Source: Malus domestica (taxonomy: Eukaryota; Streptophyta; Magnoliopsida; Rosales; Rosaceae). Taken from it: a stretch of 64,000 bases of DNA. This document shows, one piece after another, positions 35,961 through 48,050 of this stretch. The stretch spans positions 12,102,501 to 12,166,500 of the forward strand of contig NC_091669.1 in the NCBI RefSeq assembly GCF_042453785.1, read 5' to 3'. How positions within the stretch are numbered: position 1 is the first letter of the stretch; every line of letters starts with the position of its first letter. The position numbers and the translations under genes were made by a program. Below the pieces are notes generated by a model, which saw nothing but the letters and a program-made list of their open reading frames with translations, was not told the origin of the DNA and ran no database searches.

Positions 35961-37674
35961 AGCCCATGGTCCGTTAGTGGCATAAAAGGCCAATTATCTT
36001 AGAGCAGTTTACATTTTATTTCCTGAAGGTAATCATGCGATCTAGTTTATGATGCCAGTCGTAAAACCGTCGAATTGAACATATAATTCAACTGTCTTTT
36101 TACTATTAGATGTGGTTAATTTATGTCTTTACATTATCACTCTTATATATTGTTTGGTAATTGTTCTTCATTTATATTCATAAATGTTAAAGTTTGAAAT
36201 GTTTGGACTAAAAATACATTGTAACAATTGAAAATCATGTTAAGTTTACATCTACCTTTTGTAATAGAATGAGAATGCATATGGTTATTGGTTGAGAGGT
36301 TATTGTAGCATTTATTGTGACCACTTATCCATAACACCACCACCACAAGTGAACTGAGGACCATTACCATCGATAATAGCAAATGAAGTATGAAGCCTGG
36401 AAATCAGTTGGCATGTTTAATTTGTCTTCTCCCAAAAGAAGGATTTTTTCTCCATATCATTTTCTAATCAGGTGCCGGATCAAGAGTGATGTTTTAGTAT
36501 ATTGATAATAAGATTTTTTACATGGTGACGATATAAGTAAAATAACACTTAAAAGAAAAATTTATTTATGTTATAACACTTGATATACTGACTCGCATAT
36601 TTCAAAAAGAGAAAATCGTGATCGAAGGCATATGAATTTACAAGCTTAAATTTTTTAATTTGCAACATATAATCCCCGGGGCAAAAAAAATTGTATAAAT
36701 TCTTGTTTCATTTTTTTATTCCTTTTCTAGGTGAAAAGTGTGGCTGATTCTTGTTGATTTGTCCAAAAAGGTAAAAAATAATATATAAAGAATAGTATGT
36801 GAATAAATTATAAAAACAAGTCAATGCGTATTAAAATTTATATAGCAATTATATTTATTTTAAGTGCAAAAGATTTTGTGTCGCGTGTGACTTAACTCGG
36901 AGGAAGAGAGCAGATTAGCTTGATCTGTCTTTTCGGGAATTATTACAAACATGTGGCTTATATTAAATTTTTTATTATAAAAATCCAATCTTTTCGTATA
37001 AATTATGATATTTCCTGAGTCAAAGTCTTCGATGAACACAGCACATATTCATATATGATATACAATATATTATATATATATATATATATAAATTCTAACG
37101 TCAAATCCAAATCGAGCATAGCAGAGCAGGACAGGAGTGGCCACTTGAGTCGACAGAATGTCAAAATCTACATCCTATTAATATTTAAATTCTACGCGTT
37201 CGAATCAATCAAGCAGTGCATGGAATGGGATGGGAGCAATTTGCAGAAACACTAGTCGAGTACGTACCAGAGCCGGCGTTGAGAGTGTACACAAGGGCAA
37301 TGGTACAGGGTTTTAAATTTTTGAGGAGCCCAAAATTATGATCTTTCTATATATCACATATGTATGTATTTTATAACAAAAAAAAATTATTAAAAAGAAA
37401 ATCATCATCATATTATGATATTATCTATATTAATTAAGTAGAGCTTCTACTTAAACATTTCTTTAGCAATAAAAAAACTTGTGTATTACTTTATTTAATA
37501 ATAAAAAACAAACATGTGTATTACATTCTTCCACAAATACAAACATATTTTCATATTTGTGTTTTAGTCGCATTCCTTTTTTTTCATAGATGAACCATAA
37601 ATCATAATTTCATGGCAGTTGGAGATTATTTAAATGAGATGTTGATTTCAATTAAGTTTGAATATTGGGAGACT

Positions 37675-38370
37675 TTGGATGCGGTCCCTAGTTATGAACA
37701 ATCTTTGACTGAAACCTTATTGGTTTTCAATTTTTGATCCAAGTCCCTAAAATTAATTGATAATTTATTTCTATGTACGTTACTATATTTTTTAAATTAA
37801 AAATTAAAATTTATAGTTGTTTATAGTAATGAGATTTTAAATAAAAAACCATAATTTGTGGGATTAAAAATATTAAAATATAAATATACTATTGTGTGTG
37901 TGTGTGTGTAAACATGGGTACATTCATAAAAATAACCAAAAAATTATTGTATCAAAACATGGGTACATTCTTCAAAATGGGTACATTTAGCAAAAATAAA
38001 AATGGGTACAAATAAATAAAAAAATATGGGTACAATACAAATAAAACTTTAAAAAATATGGGCACAAAAAGAATTTAATATATGGGTACAAATTAAAACT
38101 GAAAGGAAAATTGGTACAAATTAAAAAAGGGTTGCAAATTAAAAATGGGTACAAACTAAAAATAAAAATATATGATAAAAAATTTAGCCATAAGTATAAA
38201 TATACTAATTGTAACATTTTTAATATTAAATGAATATATTTAGAAATAAAAAATATTTTATTATTGAAATAATTAATGATATTATTAATAGAAAGGACCT
38301 TGATCAAAAATTGAAAAGTAATAAGGTTTTAATCAATAGAATAGTAAAAATAAGGATGAAAACCTAATTA
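37675..38370. mobile_element. TIR element with internal GGGTACA repeats
   Basis: Left arm: AAACCTTATTGGTTTTCAAT then TTTTGATCCAAGTCCCT. Right arm, reverse-complemented: AAACCTTATTACTTTTCAAT then TTTTGATCAAGGTCCTT. The AT-rich interior has at least eight ATGGGTACA(A/T) motifs between 37910 and 38155. Confidence 0.6.
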
Positions 38371-39008
38371 CTCCTTGAATATTTATTGTTGAATTTTGCA
38401 TGAATAAATTGTTCAGAAAAATAATTTTTTTCAAATAAGGAGGACCTTTTTATTAAGTTCGCATATAGTCTAAAATGTCAGAGACAACCCTGGTATGTAC
38501 TATTGTAAAATGTTTATCTATCACCATCCCACGGTGACCGCCCTTGTTCTTCTGTCCTTTAATTTTTTGGATGATTAATTGAGTCATGCACCAAGACATG
38601 CCTATTTAAGTCAATAGGGTACTGCATGTTATTGCCCTCTAAGCTAGGTTAGCTATCACCATTAACCCTAGAAAACAAGCACTATGATTACGACCCGCAA
38701 AGTCTAAAATATAAGGACCCGACTTTCGTATATAAACCATTGTATTTCGTGAAGAATTATGTTAACATCAGTCATTTATGTATAAAAAGTTATACACTGA
38801 TCATTATATCGCTCACACATGCATGAAATAATTATAACTCTTACTTCTAATAACTTGAGTCACCGGCACGCGCATGTGTTCGACTGACCAATATTGGTAC
38901 CATCGACATGGGCCACAAGTCCCATTCGAGCATTGTCCGTATGGTATAGACAACGTATTGAAAGCATGCATGCATGATGATAATAAGCATCTCTAATATT
39001 GTGACTGA

Positions 39009-39125
39009 CATCGTGACAAAGTAGCCACCGTGTGGGGACGTCAATGGAGGTGGCTCCTCCTGTGACGGTGCATCGTGACAAAGTAGCCGCCGTGTGGGGG
39101 CGTCAATGGAGGCGGCTCCTCCTCC
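39009..39125 (+). repeat. Two-copy 62-bp tandem duplication
   Basis: CATCGTGACAAAGTAGCC begins at 39009 and again at 39071. The copies differ at about four positions, mostly A versus G. Confidence 0.9.
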
Positions 39126-39289
39126 TTTGGTTCACAAAGGTTTGTGCAGTATAACTATACATATACAAGTTCAGAACAAAGCCAAGAGTTCATATTAATT
39201 GTGATATGACAACACTAGTTGCCAGCTGGATTTGTGATTTGACTACAGAATGTTAAGTTTGACTTCTAGTTATACAATTATATTATATC

Positions 39290-39711
39290 AAGGTTCTAAA
39301 AAACGCTAGGCGCTAGTCGGGTGGCGGGTTAGCGCATAGCGCCTAAGCGGCTAGGCGGATTTAGGTAAATTTCTTGTATATCTTGTAAATAAGTGCATAT
39401 TAACACCTAAAAAAATATATATACTTGTATGGATAATAAAATAATGATAAAATGCAAATTAGGTACACTATTTCCATAAGTATTGGAATCCATCATTTGC
39501 AAATTAGATACACAATTTCCATAAGTATACCACCATGAAACCAAAAAAGAAAAAAACACGCAATTAATAAAAAATAAATAAATAAAAAACCTCCTAAGAC
39601 CGCCTAGCCTGCCTAGGCCCAACCCGATTTTTTCGTGCGATTTGCCCAAAAATGCCTCGGTTGCTAGGCGCCCAGTGCCTAGGCGGCGCCTAAGACGTTT
39701 TTTAGAACACT
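39290..39711. mobile_element. TIR element with CTAGGCG-rich ends
   Basis: Left end AGGTTCTAAAAAACGCTAGG and reverse-complemented right end AGTGTTCTAAAAAACGTCTT are inverted, and both subterminal regions are packed with GCCTAGGCG-like motifs. No coding capacity. Confidence 0.65.
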
Positions 39712-41499
39712 GATTATATATACACATGCGACGACAAGAAGAGAATCAAATATAAAGAACCTAAAATACGAGACGAATGCGCTTAACTAATTATGCAACA
39801 GTTCTTTACAAGGAGACAAGTCCATGAGTCTATGAAGCTACTTGTCTCTGCGCATCCACATGGTAGGCAAATTTGTGTGGCAATGAATATGACAAGTTTA
39901 CTTACACCAAATAAGTTGAAATCGAGCTGGTATAAATGGATAATACTTGCATTCTTTTTTCACAAATAACGTATTTTTGTTATGAAATTTTAATAATCTG
40001 AATAATTCCTCTTAATCTTCATTCGAAGATCATCCACATAAATATTTATCAAATTGGTTGTCGTTTAGTCATTCAAATGTATCAAATAAATCAACATTAT
40101 AAGTACTAAGTGACATATTATGATGAACTAGGGATGTAAGGTTGAATAGTATTTTTGATTCCGACAATAGAATTTTCGAATCCGCATATTTTACAAAAAT
40201 TGTAACGTGAATTGGAATGCATTTAGAGATTTCAAGAACTTCGAATTTCCAATCCTAATATTTTTTTTGAAGTGTTGAGAACTTATTCTGATAAAAAAAC
40301 TTCCAAAATATTTTGATTGTTTATAGTTATTTATCAAATTATATATTTTGTAATCAACTTGTAGGTTAATATTAGTTTTGATACATTTTGTTCATTATTT
40401 TAATATTAAACATTAGTTATATATTAAAAAAGAATAAATATACTAGTATACACCAAAAGAATTGAATTTATACATAAGCATATATATACCACTTATTAAG
40501 AAAGAACAATGAATTGCATGTATGGAAAAAATTAAAGGATATTCAAAAACTCACTAAATGTACATTATTTCAACATAAAAGAAAAAAAAAAGGCTCACTA
40601 AATGTATGAATCTCAAATTTTTGTTTCAAAATTTTCGAGATTACTCTAATTCCAATTTGTTTGAATATGCCAAAAATTTGAATTTAAAAATTACAATCTA
40701 ATTCTGAAAGTTCAGAACGAAAAATACAAACGCTATTTCCAATCTAATACTTCCAAAACACAATCTAATACTTCCAAAACACACCCTTATGATGAACCGT
40801 TGAAATATATTGCCTTGATTGAATCATATGTGCTTTTGCACTTATATAGTACAATATTACATTAATAACTACATTAATAATTACATTCATAGGACTTGAT
40901 AATTGATATGTTCAATTCAAGTTCATGTAATAATTACATTCGATGAACTTGACGCTTGCTATGATAATGATACTTTAACAGATACATTTAGATGACTAAA
41001 TTGAATAATTTTTTGTACTGATGATATTTACGATAACAATATGTTGTAAACAAATTGGTGAATAACTGATAAGTTCATCTCCAAAAGAGAATGCAACAAT
41101 TAACCGTAATGTGTGTTTCAAAAAGGGGCATTTTGATATAGGTCCTCGTTTTTTAATTTTTTAGACTAAACATACACTCCTTTTGAAAATTTGATCAAAC
41201 ATTTTCCTAAAATTTTGGTTATTAATTTTAGTTCCTATTATCTCTATTATCCCTATATTTATGCATTTATTACCCATCTCCTGGGCATTTCGTTTGCTTT
41301 TTTTTTTCTTTTCCTATTATCCCTATATTTATGCATTTATTATCCATCTCTATGCATTTTTTTAATTGTTTGTTATAATATTTACTTTTTTTTTGTGAAT
41401 ATAGTAGAATATTTATAAAAAAAATTGTCAAATTTTATTATTTAGAAGACCCAACACATAGTAAAGATTTGTTTGATAATATAGCTACGTCTAGTTACC

Positions 41500-41880
41500 T
41501 ATAATATGGACACATTTAGTTTTATAGTGGATTTGATTTTTTGTATTTCTTGGTACATTTGGAATATAAATGTACCAAAAGGGTTATCTAATAGAGACAT
41601 TTGGTTTTGTGGTACATTTGAGATTTTTTGTTCATTTGGTCTTTTGGTACAATGAGAATCTAAACGTACCAACATGATTACTTGACAATGGGCACATTTG
41701 GTTTTATGGTACATTTGAAATTTTGTTACATTTGGTTTCTCAGAATATTTGAAAACTAAACGTACCAAAAAAGTTACATAACAATGGGTACATTTGGTTT
41801 TATGGTACATTTGAATTTTTGGTACATTTGGTTTCTCGGTACATTTGAAATCTAAACGTACCAAAAGTCGATACTTTTGT
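41500..41880 (+). repeat. Tandem repeat, about 97-bp unit, GGTACATTTG-rich
   Basis: The phrase ACATTTGGTTTTATGGTACA (or a close variant) starts at about 41512, 41597, 41694 and 41790, giving spacings of 85, 97 and 96 bp. Each unit ends with an AAACGTACCAA-type block. Confidence 0.8.
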
Positions 41881-42491
41881 TCTCAAATGTACCATAAGTT
41901 TTAAGTATATTTTTTATATATCTATACATGAAAAAAAATATGTATTGAAGACTTTTTATTGATACAATTTTAATAGAAAGAGTATTTTCTTTAAATACTA
42001 ATAATAAGGAAATGAGGAATTAGTTAATTAATTTTTTATTTTATTTTATTAAAAAAATGTCATTTAATGCGCATAAGGGGATTGAGGAAATTAAATTCCT
42101 ATATTATAGACAATTAGTTGATAAGCTACCTTATACCTCTATATAAATGCATTTAAATTAATGACATGGAAATTAAATAAATAGAAAATTATTGAGGTGG
42201 AAATTGATTGAAGCACCTTAATCAAATCTTTAAAAGGGATGAATGCTTAATCTAACAACTATAGAAATTATGTAGGGCCTTCTAATTTTCCCTTTCAAAA
42301 AACTAAAAAAACAATAAAAGAAATTGAAAACTATAAACAGGAAAATGAATTGGTTACCAAACGAACATGTAAGCTACAAAAAAAAAAAAAAAACACAGAA
42401 AGAAAATTCAAATTACCCAAAAACAGAAATGAGATGTTCTACAAAATCATAAATTCATCATTCTTTCTTCAACTCAAGTGATTGGAACCAC

Positions 42492-45400
42492 CTAGCCTGG
42501 CCCATAGTGCAGTTCGACATTTGAATCATGAGCTCCCGAACCAGAAAATCCTCCCTCTCTAATGTTGAACATTCCAGTCCCAACCCGAATTGGCACACCC
42601 ATAATTATGCACTCACTCACTCCTCTAACCGCGTCAACTCTCCCATTCACACAGCCATTGAACAGATGATCCGCCACCTGCTCGAACGACGCCAATGCAA
42701 TCACACTCTTCTCCATTTTCTTCGCTCCGAATCGCGTCAGCCCAAGCACTTCCCCCATGTATGTCATCACATCCCCCACGCAGATCATGTGCCGGCAGTC
42801 TATGTTCATCCCATGTTGTTTCATCGTGCTCTTTATCTCCTCAATGATGCAGACTCGCGCCGCTTCGATCCCAAGCGTCCTCTGCACTTCCAGAACGTCA
42901 TTGCTTGTGGTTCTGCATCCGTCTACTCCTTCAGTCCCCAGCACTTCTAGAAGCCCTCTGCCTTCGGCGAACAGCTTGTACTTCTTGTGATTTGTTTTCG
43001 CTTCTTTTTCGTTGTTAATCACGACACGCTTGACTGTGTTTATGCCCCTTACTGTGATTGATGGGAGCATGTTCTTCAAGCTGTGAAGGCGAAAATAAAG
43101 TTTGTTCCTGTCAGTCCCTGCAGGAAAAACTTCCAATTTTCTGACATCCAAAACCTTGATATTTTCTGACTTTAGTTTGATTCCCCGAATTTGTAAAATC
43201 GATTCTTTCACCACATTGGCATCCACGGACAAGTGCGCATCTTGAATCATGGATATATCGAGCGTGATCACTATAGATGCTGATCTTGCAGTCATCACAA
43301 TCTGTATATTCTCAGCAATCTGCCCGAGACTTGTTCTCTCAATCCGCCCTGCTACCACCCTTGCAGATTTTTCGTTAGTATCACATTCGAGTGCCGCAGT
43401 GATGATTGGCGTGTGGATGTTCTTCACCGCGTCTAATATTTCCTTGATTCGGGGGACTCCGAGTGTAATGTTCATGCTTGCAACTCCAGCAAAGTGGAAA
43501 GTTTTCAGTGTCATCTGCGTCGCAGGCTCGCAAATACTTTGAGCTCCGATTATTCCAATTGCTGTTCCACCTTCAATCTTCTTCGAATGGTAACGTGAAA
43601 TGCAAGTATCAAGAAAAACCTCCAACTGTGTAGAAGTAACACCCGCGATATTTTGCACAATCTTCTCCTTCCAAGCAGGGATTTGATCATCATCAAACAT
43701 AAATATCTCATGTTTTTTTCTGAATGATTCTACATACTCATCCAAAAATTCTTCCAAAGAAGTTTTGAAACCGGCAGAGCACCCGGCCTCAGGAGTCATA
43801 TCTGGTTCAGAAAGCCTTCTTCTCACTATTTCAGACACTTGATCAGGAGACACGTACTCATTTTTGCCGGCAGGACATGTGGCTTTCGCTTTCAGAAACA
43901 ACCGGGGCAAGTCCAACGGAGCTCCATCTTTTCCTTCCATCACTGCAGGATCCATACCATCATCTCCATAACAGAACTGAAGTATACATCCACTCGCATT
44001 TCTCACGGTTTTATCATACTGAACACACAGATCCTCCATAACTTTGGTCAATCTACGACTCAGGTACCCAGTGTCAGCTGTTTTCACAGCTGTATCCACA
44101 AGCCCCTCTCGCCCTCCCATTGTATGGAAGAAAAACTCTGTAGGACTCAAGCCGCTGTAAAATGAGCTAGCAACAAACCCTTTAGCGGCAGGGGTTTTTA
44201 CACCTCTAGGGAAGTGTGGAAGGCTTCGGTCTATGAACCCGTTGGGGGCGCGACAACCACCAACCGATTGCTGGCCAACACAAGCAACCATCTGGCTGAT
44301 ATTGATGGCAGATCCTTTAGAACCACACTGGGACATGATCAAGGGACTATTTCTCCAATGCAGCTTTTGCATACACAACTTTCCGGTTTGATCTCTGATG
44401 TTGTTCAATACACTAGTTATCCCCGACTCAAGCGACTGTGCTGCATCAGAACCCGGTATAAGTTGGAGCTGCCCTTCATTGAACAACTTTATCTGGCCAT
44501 AACATTTTTCATAGCCTTCTTTAATTATCTTCTCTTTCTCTTCACGCAAATTGCCACTTGGCTGAACATCGCTTATCCCAATTGAGAATCCGTGGTTACC
44601 AATCCATTGTGCGCTTAACTTAGCTAAGCGATTCATGCAAGCAGCAGCTGCGTGAGGTTTATAGTCTCTGAGAAGAACAGAGTAAAGTCCATTCTTGTTG
44701 CCATTTCCCAATGTAGCCTTCCCAAGTTGCCCGGCTATGAGCACACTGTTACGAAAATAGACAAACCCATCATTCGGGCACATTGCTTCAATTTCTCTCC
44801 CATCTTCGGTCTTGGTGCTGGTGTAGGACTTCTCCGTGACAGTTAGATTCAGATAGACTCTCACGTTTGCATTTGGGCGTACGAGAACACTAAACAATTG
44901 CTTTCCTGTCCACAGCTCTACTGGTTTAATCACGGCAGGTGTTGGAAGATCAACTGGATCCATGCCACTTCCCATATATGAACACATGAGTGAAAATGAT
45001 GAACGGTCATAAAATGTGTCCTTCCTCGTTATAAGGAAAGAGGATGTCAGAAAATCCTGAGTTGAAGCAACCAAGATCTCCCCATTTTTGGGTGTGCACA
45101 AATTGTTTTCCACCCCTAACAACAAAGCAGCCTCTGCCCGCGCCTCCTCTGTTTGCGGGACATGAATGTTCATCTCATCGCCGTCAAAATCAGCATTATA
45201 CGGATTGCAAACAGATTCATTAAACCTCAGCGTCCTCCAAGGCATAACCTTAGCCCGATGAGACATGAAAGACATCCTATGCAAGCTTGGTTGTCTGTTG
45301 AAAAGAAGAATGTCACCGTCTTGTAGATGGCGTCCAACTATGTCACCGTATTGGAGTCCATCAGCCAGATTTTTACTGATCCTCGTAATCGCCAAGGAGA

Positions 45401-46685
45401 ATTCTTCACCATCACGATGTAAGGATCTGGCACCGGGGTACTTATGAGGTCCATTACTCACACACTTCCTCAACTTCTCAATATTATGACATGTAACCCG
45501 TTCGGGGTACGTTAAGATTTGAGCCATTTCAATGGGGACTCCAACCTCATTGATTTTCAGATTAGGGTCAGGAGATATAACACTTCTTCCAGTATATTCC
45601 ACACGTTTTGCAGACAAATTCCCGCGAAAACGCCCTTGCTTCCCCTTGAGCCGCTGCACAAAACCGTTCAACGGATTCCCACCCTGCATTGTGAAAGGCA
45701 CACGAACCTCACTATTTATGTACTGCGCAACCTCAACCTGAAGTTCATCCCAACTCCGCTTAACCCCGGGGGCATACCCCAGCCTCAAATCAAACAAATC
45801 GCGCGTAAGGCGCGCATTCGACTGAATGATCTGCTTCAACCTCACCGTAATGTCATTCTCGTTGCTCACTTCTCCCCCAACCAAAACCGAAGGGCGAATC
45901 ACAGTAGGCGGCACCAGAATGTTGGTTATCAAGAGATTCTCCGGCCTAGTAGACAAATAAAGCACCTCACAATCCTCATCACTCATCTCTTTCAACAAAG
46001 TGAAAACTTTTGCGGGGTCTAACATAGCTTCCACGCTCAACCCCGCTGCGGAGACTTTAGTCTCCGCCATTGTTTTTCTCAACTCATCCATCACATCTTC
46101 AAATTTCGAACGGTCGTGAAGAATACCGATCATCCCAACCGCCTTCTTCACCGTCCCGTTCACATACCCGCATTTCCAGCACTCCGCCCGCCGATTACCG
46201 GCACACAATGCAGTACATTTCTTCACCACAATTTTCATCAGTTCGATTTTTTTCATAGGATCCTTCAGATTCCTCATCTTCCTCAAATACTCCACCCGCA
46301 TTTCGTCCTTCAGTAGAAACCCAGAACAATTCTTGCAGATGCACTTCAGGACGTTCACAACCGTGCCCAGATACCCGACGTTGTAGACGGGGAGTGCGAG
46401 GGCCAAATACCCAAAATGCCCCGGGCACTCGACGTGGTTCCCGCCACAAGTGGCGCAGATTAACCGCTTGCTCGCCGGGCCCAGCCGCGGGTCCAGTAAG
46501 CCGCCTTCGATGGGTTTCCAACCGGAGTTGTAATACGCGCCAATGTAGATTTGAACTTCCGCCAGTTTCATAATCTCCGCCGGGGACATAACGGTAAATT
46601 TCAGTTCCTTTACCGTACGGTGCGTATCGGGCTCGATAAAGGGCTGCCTGGTGAAATCTAGGGTTTTGACGTTGGCGGATTTCAT
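42492..46685 (-). CDS. NRPC1: DNA-directed RNA polymerase III largest subunit (NRPC1/RPC160-like), single exon, 1397 aa
   Basis: The uninterrupted 1397-codon ORF covers the whole family length. Visible domains: the N-terminal zinc site [17 protein letters not shown] (C77, C80, C87, H90) with further Cys pairs at 117/120 and 169/172; the catalytic [10 protein letters not shown] with Asp499, 501 and 503 for Mg2+; the bridge-helix region [19 protein letters not shown] (838-856); and the trigger-loop region near 1047-1065. The subunit forms the active centre of Pol III, which makes tRNA, 5S rRNA and U6. Two oddities stand out. Plant NRPC1 genes normally have many introns and this one has none, which suggests a retrocopy. 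The motif GEPGTQMTL reads CEPATQMTL (Cys1052, Ala1055). No poly(A) remnant is visible downstream. A functional intron-containing paralogue probably exists elsewhere. Confidence 0.9.
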   Translation of the reverse strand: MKSANVKTLDFTRQPFIEPDTHRTVKELKFTVMSPAEIMKLAEVQIYIGAYYNSGWKPIEGGLLDPRLGPASKRLICATCGGNHVECPGHFGYLALALPVYNVGYLGTVVNVLKCICKNCSGFLLKDEMRVEYLRKMRNLKDPMKKIELMKIVVKKCTALCAGNRRAECWKCGYVNGTVKKAVGMIGILHDRSKFEDVMDELRKTMAETKVSAAGLSVEAMLDPAKVFTLLKEMSDEDCEVLYLSTRPENLLITNILVPPTVIRPSVLVGGEVSNENDITVRLKQIIQSNARLTRDLFDLRLGYAPGVKRSWDELQVEVAQYINSEVRVPFTMQGGNPLNGFVQRLKGKQGRFRGNLSAKRVEYTGRSVISPDPNLKINEVGVPIEMAQILTYPERVTCHNIEKLRKCVSNGPHKYPGARSLHRDGEEFSLAITRISKNLADGLQYGDIVGRHLQDGDILLFNRQPSLHRMSFMSHRAKVMPWRTLRFNESVCNPYNADFDGDEMNIHVPQTEEARAEAALLLGVENNLCTPKNGEILVASTQDFLTSSFLITRKDTFYDRSSFSLMCSYMGSGMDPVDLPTPAVIKPVELWTGKQLFSVLVRPNANVRVYLNLTVTEKSYTSTKTEDGREIEAMCPNDGFVYFRNSVLIAGQLGKATLGNGNKNGLYSVLLRDYKPHAAAACMNRLAKLSAQWIGNHGFSIGISDVQPSGNLREEKEKIIKEGYEKCYGQIKLFNEGQLQLIPGSDAAQSLESGITSVLNNIRDQTGKLCMQKLHWRNSPLIMSQCGSKGSAINISQMVACVGQQSVGGCRAPNGFIDRSLPHFPRGVKTPAAKGFVASSFYSGLSPTEFFFHTMGGREGLVDTAVKTADTGYLSRRLTKVMEDLCVQYDKTVRNASGCILQFCYGDDGMDPAVMEGKDGAPLDLPRLFLKAKATCPAGKNEYVSPDQVSEIVRRRLSEPDMTPEAGCSAGFKTSLEEFLDEYVESFRKKHEIFMFDDDQIPAWKEKIVQNIAGVTSTQLEVFLDTCISRYHSKKIEGGTAIGIIGAQSICEPATQMTLKTFHFAGVASMNITLGVPRIKEILDAVKNIHTPIITAALECDTNEKSARVVAGRIERTSLGQIAENIQIVMTARSASIVITLDISMIQDAHLSVDANVVKESILQIRGIKLKSENIKVLDVRKLEVFPAGTDRNKLYFRLHSLKNMLPSITVRGINTVKRVVINNEKEAKTNHKKYKLFAEGRGLLEVLGTEGVDGCRTTSNDVLEVQRTLGIEAARVCIIEEIKSTMKQHGMNIDCRHMICVGDVMTYMGEVLGLTRFGAKKMEKSVIALASFEQVADHLFNGCVNGRVDAVRGVSECIIMGVPIRVGTGMFNIREGGFSGSGAHDSNVELHYGPG

Positions 46686-47334
46686 CGTGTTGATTGATCG
46701 TAACGGCGGAGTGGCGCACTCTGAGAGAAATTACAAAATTGCAGAACGCCATAATTTAAAAATTGTTCAAAAATCGTTAAGAGATTGTTTGATCAGAAAA
46801 ATTTCACTGGAACAATTAAACCCTAATTTTAACAGAATCATCCCCAATTGATTATTCAATTTTACACGTACAATTTAGAAAATTAGAAATTTAGAAATAA
46901 AAATCAGAATTTACTGACTGAAATTAAAAAAGTAAACAGACGTACGTACCTGGTTGAAAATTTAAAAAATAAAGGAGAAGCCGAAGAAAGAGGCGCTGCC
47001 AGAGTTCGAACCCGAGACCTCTGAAAACGTTACTGAGAAACGATATGCCCAACACGCCACTTGCTGTAGTTTTATCGGTTGCGCGTGTCAATTATATTTA
47101 TTCAATATGAGTATAATGGGCCTAATTGGCTTTTCTGTAATAGTTTGGTTAGTCGCAGCCCATTTCCTCTTTTTTGTTGTTTTTATGGGATTATTTCTTA
47201 ATATCTTTTTTGAGAGGAGATAATACCTTGGTTAGGTTACTTTTCTGGATTTAGGTTTAATTGTCTAATTAAGACTTATTTTATTTCTTGTTTTTAAGTT
47301 AATCTTGTATCTCGTTCATTTATAAATACTTCGT
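46686..47334. other. Upstream region of the Pol III subunit gene
   Basis: AT-rich leader and promoter side, then a tRNA-like stretch at 46993-47085. No other gene seen. Confidence 0.5.
46993..47085 (-). repeat. tRNA-like / SINE 5' relic with B box
   Basis: On the minus strand an A-box-like AGTGGCGTGTTGGGC is followed about 45 nt later by the B-box match CGGGTTCGAACTCTGGC. The arms do not form a clean cloverleaf, so this is more likely a SINE head or tRNA relic than a working tRNA gene. Confidence 0.45.
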
Positions 47335-48050
47335 TATAGAGAAAAATTCAAGATTTTGTATTTTTTCATTCTCCAATAATTTGTTTAACTTTACATGATT
47401 AGAAAAGAAAACTACATTCTTGAACGTATATGAAAGTTGATTGGTATGATATTTGTTTGTCAGATATTATAATCTACTTGTATTGTCATCTAGATAATTC
47501 AATACGTATTGCCTAACTTACATGAAACATATTTCTTATCACATGGTATCTCTTATCCAATACTGCATTGTCATGTATAAGTTTTCCTCTACATAATAAT
47601 ATATTATGAGACCGAAATGTCACATAACGATGAAACCGTTTCATGTAATATGTTTGCAAGAGTCTATAGGAATTTCGAATAGTGTACAGCAGCTTTTTCC
47701 AAGTGTCAAGAACTCCAGGGAGGCACGAGTGGTTGTAGTTCATGCCACGGCGGGCTCTATTGCCATAAGTAGATGGGCGGCTGTGGGACAACTCTCAACA
47801 CACTCCTGCATGTGTGACGGATTTTCAAGTCTACACGTGGACAACAACTAGGTGACGTGCAGCGCGTGTGGCCGTTTGGCTTCACACGAGGACAACCCGC
47901 TTTGATACCATGATGAAATTGAGATTCCACCATAAAACCAATTGACAATATGAGAAGTAGCCCAAGATCATATAAGCACATAGCAAACCTTGTCCCTTAC
48001 CGATGTAGGACAACTCTCAACATTAACATCTTATTTGTTATAAATAAATA

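Larger units (their letters stand above)
34536..42491. other. Gene-poor AT-rich region
   Basis: No supported gene in about 8 kb. It contains the receptor-kinase promoter side (a GA-rich leader at 34560-34670), an LTR-like fragment, two TIR elements, a 62-bp duplication and GGTACA-type repeat arrays. All short ORFs are AT-rich and unlike any family I know. Confidence 0.6.

Noticed and set aside
38847-39081. Minus-strand ORFs of 65-73 codons
   Set aside because: They cover the 62-bp duplication and have no recognisable domain.
42528-46022. Many plus-strand ORFs of 60-167 codons across the Pol III gene
   Set aside because: They are antisense shadows of the 1397-codon frame and show no domain likeness.
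46993-47085. Functional tRNA gene
   Set aside because: B box is good, but acceptor and anticodon arms do not pair convincingly by eye; kept only as a relic.
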